DNA from: Bdellovibrionales bacterium | Lineage (GTDB): Bacteria; Bdellovibrionota; Bdellovibrionia; Bdellovibrionales; JAMPXM01 | Direction: 5' to 3' | NCBI GenBank assembly: GCA_016713885.1 | Contig: JADJOF010000004.1 | Coordinates: forward strand, 372,001-436,000 | DNA length: 64,000 nt | Shown: piece by piece, positions 53,133-61,476 of the stretch | Layout: every line of letters starts with the position of its first letter | Numbering within the stretch: the first letter of the stretch is position 1 | The notes under the pieces: generated by a model | Told to the model about the DNA's origin: nothing | Database searches by the model: none | The model's input: the letters and a program-made list of their open reading frames with translations, nothing else | Translations under genes and position numbers: made by a program

Positions 53133-53924
53133 ACCAGACCTAAACATCTTGTGCCGAAAACCGCCTCGACTGAACATCTCCCGATATTCATGAGGATAGT
53201 ACATTCGGTCCCCCACTACTGGATCCTCAATTTTTAATCCCTGCCAACCACAAAATAACGACTTTGAAACAACCTGTCTTTTAAAGAGACGTAGTTGCAG
53301 TGCCATCGGCAAGCGAGACGCTAAATATCGAAGAATGTGTCTTTTCAACATCTGCGCTCGTGTCTGATAGTCTTCTCCAATCAATATAACAGTGCCCCCT
53401 TGGCGAAGAACTCTCTTCATTTCCGTCAACAAACGAGTCGGACAAGCTGCATGATGAAAAGCAGCTGACATAAAAATGAAATCGACCGATGCGTCATCTA
53501 AACGAATATCCTCGAACTGACCAACAACGAGCACAACTTGATCTGGGCGTACGCCATAGTGCTGCAATACCGCAGGTCCCAACTTCAGAAGCCGATGACG
53601 CGAAAACTCAATCGCATAAATTTTTTCGACACCGACATTTTTCAGTAGGTGAGGTTCAGCCCATAGATTGCCAGCCCCAAGGTCCACACCAATTCCAGAC
53701 AACTCATTTCCATGCTGGCGCAGATACGCAATACAGTCGTCGAGCTGCTCAACAAGACGACGTGACCGGATATAGTTTTCCATTTTCTCAAAATTTCCAT
53801 CGAGGATATACCACTCTTTAGAAGTCTCTTCCTCTTCGCTGTCCCAAAACTCACCGGACGGCAACGACCGAATCATATTTTCGTCAAGCCACTGATCAAA
53901 AAAATAGTCGCCAACCTGCTTCAC
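53088..53924 (-). CDS. Class I SAM-dependent methyltransferase
   Basis: This 278-residue protein has motif I GIGVDLGAGNLWAEPHLL at about 77-94, IYAIEFSRHRLLKLG (motif II), and DFIFMSAAFHHAACP (motif IV) at about 150. It resembles UbiE/COQ5-like small-molecule methyltransferases. GGGAGGAG precedes the GTG start at 53924. It may cap or modify the glycan. It is placed between Wzz and the initiating transferase. Confidence 0.78.
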   Translation of the reverse strand: MKQVGDYFFDQWLDENMIRSLPSGEFWDSEEEETSKEWYILDGNFEKMENYIRSRRLVEQLDDCIAYLRQHGNELSGIGVDLGAGNLWAEPHLLKNVGVEKIYAIEFSRHRLLKLGPAVLQHYGVRPDQVVLVVGQFEDIRLDDASVDFIFMSAAFHHAACPTRLLTEMKRVLRQGGTVILIGEDYQTRAQMLKRHILRYLASRLPMALQLRLFKRQVVSKSLFCGWQGLKIEDPVVGDRMYYPHEYREMFSRGGFRHKMFRSGSDACAFVLSRLAGE

Positions 53925-53943
53925 GAAGCTCCTCCCAGATAAA

Positions 53944-54938
53944 CTAACTCGGTTCTATACCGGCTTTCAATTTTATGCAGCCAATAGCAATTGGCATATA
54001 TGCCAAGGCGATTGCAGGAAAGTCCGCGAGCCATCCAACGCTATTCATGCCAGCTATCGGCAACAACCAAAGTAAATTAAAAGAGCCAAACAATCGCGCA
54101 ACCGATGAGTGACTCCATCCTATCCGCAACAGCTTTTGATAAAAGTGACTACGATGTGCCTGAAAAATTCGACGCCCACGGACAGCCCGATTTACAAGAG
54201 TCCAGGTGGCATCCCCTATAAATGCAGCGTGCAAAATCATAACCAGCGCCGGGCTAATCTCTCCCGCCACTACTGAATAGAGCGCCAACGCCGCCAAAAG
54301 AAATCCAAGCGCGGCACTGCCAACGTCCCCCATAAAGATCTTCGCAGGATGCCAATTCCAAATTAAAAAACCAATCGTACATCCTGCTATTACTAAATAA
54401 ACTGGCGATAGTTGACTGAAGGACCGCCAGGCGAGAATGATGACAAAACTCAGCGCCAAAGTTGTCACGTGCAGTCCTAGGATTCCATCACTTCCGTCCA
54501 TGAAATTGTAAAGGTTGATCATCCACACTAAAAAAATAGAAATGCTATCTGCGTAGATAGTGATATGTTGTGGACGCTACCAAGCATAAGAACTACTGCC
54601 AATGCAGATATCGACTGTACAACTAAACGAATCCGCACCGAAAGACCGCGCCTGTCATCGACCCATCCAATGATTGCGACGGCCAAAGTCGGACTCGCAA
54701 CAAGCAATACGTCGAACGATATTGCTTCACACAGCCACAAAACCGTCATGGCGACAGAAATCCCAGCAACGACAGCGAGCCCACCACCACGTGGAGTTGG
54801 CATAACGTGCGAACTCCGTTCATTTGGACGATCAAGAATATTCGCATTCAAGGCATACCGTCTAACGCGACCAACCAACAACCAGGTAAGGAAAAGGAAA
54901 ACTGCGCCGAAGAAGCCCCCAAAAAAAAAATGAGTCAT
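53944..54938 (-). pseudogene. WecA/WbpL-like initiating sugar-phosphate transferase, frameshifted
   Basis: The N-terminal half (ILDRPNERSSHVMPTPRGGG with the Mg site, then IIGWVDDRRGLS) stops at 54528. The C-terminal half continues in another frame with WMINLYNFMDGSDGILG, HPAKIFMGDVGSAALGF and HAAFIGDATWTL. A T7 tract (complement of 54530-54536) is one T short. Eight would join the halves into a 330-residue polytopic WbpL/WecA homologue that loads the first HexNAc-1-phosphate onto undecaprenyl phosphate. A T10-G5 tract also lies at codons 4-8. The gene is either broken, slippage-controlled, or a sequence error. Confidence 0.82.
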
Positions 54939-55167
54939 ACGGAAACTCTCACCTCATCACCGCTAAGCTCACACTTTTGATAACGTTCTCGTTTCATATT
55001 GACCTCTCCGCCCAGTAATTTTCAGCAAAAAAGACGCGCCGCGCCGCAGTCCCGCTGGCGTTCACTTTGACGCTCAGAAGAAGTCGTGGCAACACCACCA
55101 ATGGTTGCGCCAAGTTACATCAGATCAGACCTTAAGATCAGCCGTTTTTTGTGCAAAGGGAGTGATT

Positions 55168-57085
55168 TTGTTTCCAATAAATATCCTTCGCCGTATCGCG
55201 CCCAAACATCTCTTTGCCGATCTTGTCGTGATTGTTTCGAGTTCCGTTGTCGCGCTTGTCCTTCAAGCGCCCCGCTTCTCTGACGGACTCGCCGCAGGCT
55301 TCAGCAGCAACATTGGGCCGATCCTGACCTACGTTGCGCTCACCGCGTTTCTCCGCTCAATTTGCATGATTGCCTTCGGTTGCTACTCAGTCATGTGGCG
55401 CTACATTTCGACAGTTGATGCGATTCACATCGCAAAGGCGGTTGGCCTCTCAAGCATCTTGAATATCGCCGCCACCCATTTTGTTGTGCCCCCTCTTTGG
55501 TCGCGGCGTTCCTCTCGCCGTGCATTTTGTCGATGGTATGGCTGCGATGGTTCTTTTGCTCGGCGCGCGACTCGCAAGACGCCTATTATACGAAGGACAG
55601 GCGAATCGGCTCACGCGAAGTGGAAAGCGCACTCTGCTCTACGGTGCAGGCGAAAATGGTCGCTCACTCGTTCATCGGTTTAAATCTGATGCCTACCTTG
55701 ACACCAATGTCGTCGGCTACATCGATGACGATCCGACAAAATGTGATCTCGTCATTCAAGGGGTGCCGGTTCTTGGTACAAGAGAGGTTCTTCAGCACGT
55801 CATTGAAAAGTTCAACATTTCGCAGGTGATCGTTTCGATATCGAATGTCTCTGGCCAAACGCTGCGCGAACTTGTGATGGCCACGAGGCCCTTCAATATC
55901 AAACCGCGAGTGATTCAGCCGACGAGTGATCGAAATCGCCAGCAAATCGAAATCTATCGCGAAGTGGAGCTGCAAGACTTGCTGAACAGAATACCGATTC
56001 AGGTGGACCTCAGCTCAGTGAGTGAAATGTTGCGTGGCCGCGTCGTCTTGATCACCGGCGCCGGTGGGTCAATCGGATCAGAGCTCGCACGCCAAATTGC
56101 CGTTCATGAACCAAGCCGACTTCTGCTACTCGATAGCAGCGAGTTCAATCTGTACGAGGTCGATCGCGAGTTGCGCCTCTCCACACACGATGTACAGCGA
56201 ATCGTTCCTCTGCTCGTCGACCTCAAAGACCAAGACAGCCTTCGTCATGTTATCCAAGAGTATAAACCAGAAGTGGTCCTGCACGCCGCAGCCTACAAGC
56301 ATGTTCATCTTGTTGAGGCCAATCCATGCTCGGCTGTGATCAACAACATCGGCGGAACCAAAAATCTCCTCGAACTTTGCCGCGAGAGCAAAGTCGACAC
56401 GTTCGTCATGATCTCAACTGATAAGGCTGTAAATCCAGCCGGAGTGATGGGCGCAACCAAACGCGTTTGCGAGCTCATGGTCACAGCGACAGCGATTGAA
56501 ACCGGCCGGCGCTATGTTTCAGTCCGCTTTGGCAACGTCCTCGGTAGTAGCGGTAGCCTCATTCCACTCCTCAAAAAACAAATCAAGACGGGTGGCCCCG
56601 TCACCGTCACCCATCCCGATATGACCCGATTCTTTATGCTGATTCCAGAAGCGGTGTCGCTTGTTCTGAAGGCCGCAACAATTGCTAAGCCAGGTGACAT
56701 CAACGTTTTGAAGATGGGCGAGCCTGTCCGGATTCTCGATATCGCGCGCAGTTTGATCGCCCTCATGGGACGCACAGAAAACGACGTACCCATCGTGTTC
56801 ACTGGCCTACGCCCGGGCGAGAAGATGTTTGAAGAGCTCTATCTGCGAGGCGATGAACTTCAGACCGAGCATCCTGATATCCTGACTCTTCCGAACGGAG
56901 ACTCGCCGCTTGCTTCGTCAAAAGACGAGATGGAGCTCCTCTCTACAAGCGTCGATCTGATGCTGAAAGAGGCCGAGGCTGGCTCACCAAAGACGTTGAA
57001 GGTTTTGAATGAACTCGTAAAATCGACCTACATCCCGTCACCTGACGAGCGCAAAGACAACGGTCAGCTGCGAATTCATCAATAG
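55168..57085 (+). pseudogene. wbpM: WbpM/FlaA1-like UDP-HexNAc 4,6-dehydratase with membrane domain, frameshifted
   Basis: The full-length enzyme would be about 638 residues. Four N-terminal membrane helices are in one frame up to 55486; from about 55490 the sequence continues in another (FGRGVPLAVHF, LYGAGENGRSLVHRF). The dehydratase domain has VLITGAGGSIGSELARQI, MISTDKAVNPAGVMGATKR and GLRPGEKMFEELY. One extra C in the run 55489-55493 causes the shift. WbpM makes UDP-4-keto-6-deoxy-GlcNAc for D-QuiNAc/D-FucNAc. The start is TTG 55168, with AAAGGGAG at a good distance. The catalytic domain itself is intact (534 residues from 55481). Confidence 0.88.
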
Positions 57086-57095
57086 CGGAAGCACG

Positions 57096-58562
57096 TCACG
57101 CGCGTTTTAGTTTTGCTTTCAGGTGGGTAAAGTCGCTCTTCATATATTCGGCCAAGTAGAAGCCCGCATAGAGAACAAAAAACGGATAGAAGCTATCGCG
57201 AATTCGGCCCGCCCACGGACTGACATAAGCCGCCACCAGCACAAACAGCAAAAACGGGATTTGCAAAAAGAGGTTCGCAAACCAGCGGCGTGTCCACATC
57301 AAATGAACGAGAGCTGCAAGATAGGTCAACATCGTCAACTGATGGAAAAACGAACCCCAGGTAATCAAGGAACTGACGCCCTTAAACATGGTCAGTTTAT
57401 CTGGTGCCCAGATCGGCGTCATAATCGTCTTAGCAATGGCTACAACGTAGGGAATGTCATAGTTGTAGCGATGAGACACGTCCTGAAAAGAGGCGTGGTG
57501 TATGCGAAGATTTTTAATGAACTCGATCGCCTCAGTAAGAGTGCCGCCCGCCTCTCGCCTAAAGTAAAAGACCCCGGCAACCGCGATGGCCATCAACGCC
57601 GATGGCAACAGCTTCCTGCTTCGAAGTGAAAGCCAGGCGGCCCACACCACCACTGGCAAAAAAACCGCAGCGATATAGAAACGCTCCACCACAAGACCGA
57701 GCACACTCAGAAGTACAAACACAGAAGCATGCCATGACGGCCTCACGGCACTCCGCAAAACACCGTACATGAGACCCGCAACAAAAAGGTGAACGGCCGC
57801 CTCTTTATAGAACGCCATCGTGTGAAATAAAACGGAGGGCGCCAGCGCATAGAGCAAAACCACGAGACGGCCTCGCTCTGATCGCTCATGGCCAAGCCAC
57901 CGCCACATCAGCGGGCCTGTCCAAATAACTAAAATGAGCGTCAGTGCTTTTAGCACCAGGAGGCTGAGCGTTTCGATGACGGCGCTGATACCAAACGCCA
58001 TATACCAGAGCGCAACCCAACCATGAGTGATCGCACCGGGTTTAAAAATGGCCTCTTTTGCTGTCGCATCAAACGGTACCTCTTGGCGCAAAATCGAAAG
58101 AAAGAACTTGGCGCTCGGCGCATGGGTTAGGACCGAGTCCGATACCCAGAAAAGACGCTCCGTCGCACCGAAAAGCGCGGTCGCCAAGAAAATGCCGATC
58201 GGTGCAGCAAGGCCCATCGTGACCAGAGTCGACGTCTTCACATCGTGGTCCTGCGCTCGAAGCCATACGCGCATGTAAATAACGGCCGTGCAGATGACGA
58301 ACAGGACCGCACCGAGATTGTCACTCACTGTCGTGGTGCTGAAGCCCGTGTATGAAACAGCGGTGCCATACGCAAGTCCAAGCGAAAGCAGAATAAAGAT
58401 ATGGCGCGCAAATAAAGCCACGAAAGGGTCCCAGGAATGTGCCGTCAAACTGATGAACCATCCAAGTTTGATCGAGATCAGAAGCGATATCAAACGCCTT
58501 TCCGATACTCGCAAATTAAGCACTGCGGCGTAGACGTGGTCACGGGTGAGATATAGAAACAA
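57096..58562 (-). CDS. Polytopic membrane protein of unknown function (intact paralogue of the two remnants)
   Basis: This protein of about 488 residues has ten to twelve hydrophobic segments and a C-terminus with VSPWAGRIRDSFYPFFVLY. I do not recognise a named family; size and topology resemble GT-C glycosyltransferases or polymerases. The C-terminal third is homologous to the decayed copies at 5945-6290 and 10239-10503. The open frame begins with TTG only three bases from the divergent gene, so the true start is probably further in. It is convergent with wbpM. Confidence 0.7.
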   Translation of the reverse strand: MFLYLTRDHVYAAVLNLRVSERRLISLLISIKLGWFISLTAHSWDPFVALFARHIFILLSLGLAYGTAVSYTGFSTTTVSDNLGAVLFVICTAVIYMRVWLRAQDHDVKTSTLVTMGLAAPIGIFLATALFGATERLFWVSDSVLTHAPSAKFFLSILRQEVPFDATAKEAIFKPGAITHGWVALWYMAFGISAVIETLSLLVLKALTLILVIWTGPLMWRWLGHERSERGRLVVLLYALAPSVLFHTMAFYKEAAVHLFVAGLMYGVLRSAVRPSWHASVFVLLSVLGLVVERFYIAAVFLPVVVWAAWLSLRSRKLLPSALMAIAVAGVFYFRREAGGTLTEAIEFIKNLRIHHASFQDVSHRYNYDIPYVVAIAKTIMTPIWAPDKLTMFKGVSSLITWGSFFHQLTMLTYLAALVHLMWTRRWFANLFLQIPFLLFVLVAAYVSPWAGRIRDSFYPFFVLYAGFYLAEYMKSDFTHLKAKLKRA

Positions 58563-58565
58563 GCC

Positions 58566-60002
58566 GTGCGATCAAGCGACCTCCTTCGACAGAACGAAAG
58601 CATTTTGATTCTTGTGGCCCGCGCGGTCGACATGCTGGTGGTCGTGGCGACTGGCTATGCGGCGTATGTGGCGTATTCGGCCCACGGTGCCCATTCGGAC
58701 AGATGGACGCTTCCGTCGTACTATGAAAGCGCGTTGATTTTGGCCGCCGTGCTGACGCTGGTGGTTTTTCCGGCCTTTGATCACTACCGGTCTTGGCGCG
58801 GGCGCCGGTGGGGCGAGCAACTGCGCGCCATCATCGGTTCAGTGGCGACGGTGCTGGCTCTCTTGGTTGTGGCCTCGGCTCTGCTTAAAACGACCGCATG
58901 GTACTCGCGCGTTTGGCTTGCGACCTGGGGCGGGCTCGCGGTTACTGTGCTGTTTTCGGTCAAATGGCTGATGACGACCGTTCTTCGCGAACTCCGCGGG
59001 CGTGGGTGGAATCGAAAGAACATCGCGATCTATGGAGCCGGCGAGCTCGGGCAGATGGTGGCCGAGCGATTGAACTCGGCGGATTGGGCGGGATTTCAAA
59101 TCGCGGCGTTTTTTGATGACGACGTGGCGGCAAGCTCGCAGCTGAAGGGCGCATTGAAGTCGGTGCCAGTGCATAGCAAAGAAACGGATCTCGAAGAGTT
59201 CATCGCGAAGAACGACATTCGCGAGCTCTGGTTTGCGCTGCCTTTGCGCGCAGAAGAGCGCGTGCGCGAAATTCTTTTTTCGCTCAGACACTCGACGGTG
59301 CAGATTCGCTTTGTGCCGAATATCTTTAGCTTCAAGATTCTGCTCGGGCACTCGATCTCGGATGTCGCCGGTATTCCGGTGGTCGACATCAACTCGACGC
59401 CGATCTCGGGTATGAATCGCGTTTTAAAAGAAATCGAAGATCGCGTGCTCGCCGCGGTTATTCTTCTGTTCATCAGCCCCATCATGGCGGCCATTGCGCT
59501 GGCGATTCGACTTGAAAGTAAGGGCGCGGCTATTTACAAGCAAGAGCGGCACGGCTGGGATGGCAAGGTCATCAAGGTCTATAAGTTCCGCTCGATGCGC
59601 GTGACGGAATCGGCCGCTGATTTTAAACAGGCGACAAAAGATGATCCGCGTGTGACTCGCGTTGGTGCGTTCATTCGTCGCACTTCGCTCGATGAGCTAC
59701 CGCAGTTTTTTAATGTCCTGCAGGGACGAATGTCGATCGTCGGTCCAAGGCCGCATCCTGTGAAGCTCAACGACTACTACAAAGACAAAGTCGAATTTTA
59801 TTTCCAACGCCACAAGGTCAAACCCGGCATCACCGGCTGGGCTCAGATCAACGGCTGCCGCGGCGAAACCGACACGCTCGATAAAATGGAACGACGGATT
59901 CAGCTCGATCTTCAGTACATCCAAAACTGGTCGATCGGTCTTGATCTGAAAATCATCTTCATGACGATCTTCAAAGGCTTTATCGGCGATAAGGCCTACT
60001 GA
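58566..60002 (+). CDS. Undecaprenyl-phosphate hexose-1-phosphate transferase (WcaJ/GumD-like)
   Basis: This 478-residue protein has about four or five N-terminal membrane helices. A central nucleotide-binding-like domain follows (IAIYGAGELGQMVAERL, about 150-165). The C-terminal catalytic domain has QERHGWDGKVIKVYKFRSM, DELPQFFNVLQGRMSIVGPR and KPGITGWAQINGCRGETDTL. The ending matches WcaJ/GumD enzymes that transfer glucose-1-phosphate to undecaprenyl phosphate. This is a second type of initiating transferase in the window. The start is GTG 58566, without a clear ribosome site. Confidence 0.88.
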   Translation: MRSSDLLRQNESILILVARAVDMLVVVATGYAAYVAYSAHGAHSDRWTLPSYYESALILAAVLTLVVFPAFDHYRSWRGRRWGEQLRAIIGSVATVLALLVVASALLKTTAWYSRVWLATWGGLAVTVLFSVKWLMTTVLRELRGRGWNRKNIAIYGAGELGQMVAERLNSADWAGFQIAAFFDDDVAASSQLKGALKSVPVHSKETDLEEFIAKNDIRELWFALPLRAEERVREILFSLRHSTVQIRFVPNIFSFKILLGHSISDVAGIPVVDINSTPISGMNRVLKEIEDRVLAAVILLFISPIMAAIALAIRLESKGAAIYKQERHGWDGKVIKVYKFRSMRVTESAADFKQATKDDPRVTRVGAFIRRTSLDELPQFFNVLQGRMSIVGPRPHPVKLNDYYKDKVEFYFQRHKVKPGITGWAQINGCRGETDTLDKMERRIQLDLQYIQNWSIGLDLKIIFMTIFKGFIGDKAY

Positions 60003-60373
60003 TCTGATTCATCATTAAAAGTAATCAGCCGATGAGATGGGAAGCGATCCAAATTGGACTGCTTGTTATCATCGATATCCAGAAATGTAATATCGAAGTC
60101 TTTGTCTTTTCGAACAGAAACTTTGTAGTAAACACGGTATCGGCCCGCTTGAATCGGAAAAGACTTTTCACCCGATGTGTCTTTGATGTCAGGCGTTTGA
60201 TACATTTGTTCAAGTGTATCCATTAGACGTTCAATTGCGGCCGCAAACTGTTCGACCGACCGAAGCGCCAGATCAAGCTCACTTTCGATTTCAAGGACAG
60301 AGTCAAAAAGATACTGCTCGATCTGAGCGCGTGCCTGTTCAAATGGTGATGATTTGCGAAAGTGAACGGCCAT
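59996..60373 (-). CDS. RelE/ParE-family toxin
   Basis: This 125-residue protein has an N-terminal helical extension (EQARAQIEQYLF). A RelE/ParE core follows: IERLMDTLEQMYQTPDIKD, FPIQAGRYRVYYKV (the strand-turn-strand with Arg and Tyr) and FDITFLDIDDNK. The fold is that of ribosome-dependent or gyrase-targeting toxins; the exact target is unknown. The ATG shares a base with the stop of the upstream antitoxin. Its end overlaps the initiating transferase gene by seven bases. Confidence 0.75.
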   Translation of the reverse strand: MAVHFRKSSPFEQARAQIEQYLFDSVLEIESELDLALRSVEQFAAAIERLMDTLEQMYQTPDIKDTSGEKSFPIQAGRYRVYYKVSVRKDKDFDITFLDIDDNKQSNLDRFPSHRLITFNDESDQ

Positions 60374-60627
60374 TATTTTTTCTTAAATCTTGCCGTGCGA
60401 TCTTCACCGCGAACCATTGAAGTTGTTTTGCCGTCAATGACTTCACTCATTCCGAGTAAACGACGTTGAAGAGAAAGAATCTCATTTCTAAAACCGTCGT
60501 AGAGCTCCTCTGACATAATAATAAAACTCTGACCATCACGCCGGTTAATGCGAACCGGTTCGGTCACAGCTGCGTCCATGTAGTCTTTAAGTTCAGATCT
60601 GAATTTCTTTGCATTGGCGTTTTGCAT
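60373..60627 (-). CDS. Phd/YefM-family antitoxin
   Basis: This 84-residue protein starts NAKKFRSELKDYMDAAVTEP, then VRINRRDGQSFIIMSEELYD. These are the dimerisation and DNA-binding fold of Phd/YefM (short helix, beta hairpin RIxRRxGxxxVxxSxE), followed by a toxin-binding tail. It is the first gene of the operon and is expected to repress the promoter at 60647-60675 through direct repeats. Confidence 0.85.
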   Translation of the reverse strand: MQNANAKKFRSELKDYMDAAVTEPVRINRRDGQSFIIMSEELYDGFRNEILSLQRRLLGMSEVIDGKTTSMVRGEDRTARFKKK

Positions 60628-60646
60628 GGAAAGCCTCCGTCCCTAA

Positions 60647-60675
60647 AGAGTACACCTAAGTGTACACCTTGTCTA
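60647..60675 (-). promoter_or_regulatory. Promoter with direct-repeat operator for the Phd/RelE-like pair
   Basis: On the minus strand TAGACA (60675-60670) and TACTCT (60652-60647) are spaced by 17 bases. Two copies of AGGTGTAC, 12 bases apart, fall in the spacer and overlap both boxes (plus-strand GTACACCT at 60650 and 60662). This arrangement fits antitoxin autorepression. Confidence 0.65.
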
Positions 60676-60757
60676 TGGGCCGTAAAATGTTTCGCGAATA
60701 CATATGGTTACGCATCCGACCGGTCAAACCGAGCCCCCAGTTCGAAACGTTCCAGAC

Positions 60758-61018
60758 CTAAACTGATTTACTGCGCGCAAGAGCAAGGTCGTACTCAGCT
60801 TGGATGCGAACCCACATCTCGGCCGATGTCCCAAGAACGCGCTCTAAAATTAACGCGAACTCCGGAGAAATAGCGCGCTTACCATTGACGATCTCATTGA
60901 TCTTCCGGGCTGAGCATCCGCACTTAACGGCCAGCTGAGACTGATTGAGCCCAGACTCTTTCATATAAATCTCATTTAGAACTGTGCCTGGGTGCATTGG
61001 CTTTGGATTCTTAATCAT
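60758..61018 (-). CDS. higA: HigA-family HTH antitoxin
   Basis: This 86-residue protein begins PMHPGTVLNEIYMKESGLNQ, with HTH SQLAVKCGCSARKINEIVNG and then the AISPEFALILERVLGTSAEM helix. It is the standard HigA/VapI architecture. It follows the toxin gene by seven bases, in the toxin-first order typical of higBA. It should bind HigB and repress the promoter at 61335-61363. Confidence 0.9.
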   Translation of the reverse strand: MIKNPKPMHPGTVLNEIYMKESGLNQSQLAVKCGCSARKINEIVNGKRAISPEFALILERVLGTSAEMWVRIQAEYDLALARSKSV

Positions 61019-61025
61019 ACATCCC

Positions 61026-61316
61026 TCAGTGATAATTCTCGATCTTCACATCTATAAACTCTCCGGCCTTGAAGCGAAAAGTGATGCACCAAGGAAGCCG
61101 AATCGTAACACTCCACTCCGCCCTCCTCTCACCTTTCAGCTTGTGAAGGCGCAAATGAGGCGGCTGTCCTTTTAGCTTCAGATCGCCGAGATCTGTTGTT
61201 CCATGCATGATGGTCAAAAGCGCCTTAGCACGAACCCACAGATCGCGAGGCACGACCTTTGAGCTATCAGTCTCCCAAATTTCCTGAGCAACTCGATTTC
61301 CAAAGTTACGAATCAT
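61026..61316 (-). CDS. higB: HigB-family RelE-like toxin
   Basis: This 96-residue protein has ALLTIMHGTTDLGDLKL, PPHLRLHKLKGERRAEWSVTI and ITFRFKAGEFIDVKIENYH, the conserved ending (strand plus 'xxxExxxY.H') of HigB mRNA interferases. ATG 61316 lies about 12 bases after the expected transcription start of a consensus promoter. It is paired with higA immediately downstream. Confidence 0.88.
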   Translation of the reverse strand: MIRNFGNRVAQEIWETDSSKVVPRDLWVRAKALLTIMHGTTDLGDLKLKGQPPHLRLHKLKGERRAEWSVTIRLPWCITFRFKAGEFIDVKIENYH

Positions 61317-61334
61317 CTTCGATGTCCACTTTCC

Positions 61335-61363
61335 ATTATACCGAACAGTGGTATAATTGTCAA
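61335..61363 (-). promoter_or_regulatory. Consensus higBA promoter with overlapping inverted repeat
   Basis: On the minus strand TTGACA (61363-61358) and TATAAT (61340-61335) are perfect sigma-70 boxes with a 17-base spacer. An inverted repeat, ATTATACC (61335-61342) and GGTATAAT (61350-61357), covers the -10 box and most of the spacer. A strong promoter would thus be held off by HigA binding. Confidence 0.85.
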
Positions 61364-61394
61364 GAATGACTATCTATGTAAACAATAGACCGTT

Positions 61395-61431
61395 AACAGA
61401 CGAATCGTCGACAAGCAGCTGCTCGTCTGTT
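61395..61431 (+). other. Inverted repeat upstream of the YfhO-like gene
   Basis: AACAGACGA (61395-61403) is inverted as TCGTCTGTT (61423-61431) around a 19-base interior. It lies between the divergent higBA promoter and the GTG at 61477. No T tract follows, so a regulatory or mRNA leader role is as likely as termination. Confidence 0.35.
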
Positions 61432-61476
61432 GGATTTCAATCCTGTCCAAGATCCGGACGCCAAGGGGGATGAAAG

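Noticed and set aside
57123..57629. 168-residue plus-strand frame inside the membrane-protein gene
   Set aside because: Low-complexity, basic and glutamine-rich translation opposite a hydrophobic protein; antisense artefact.
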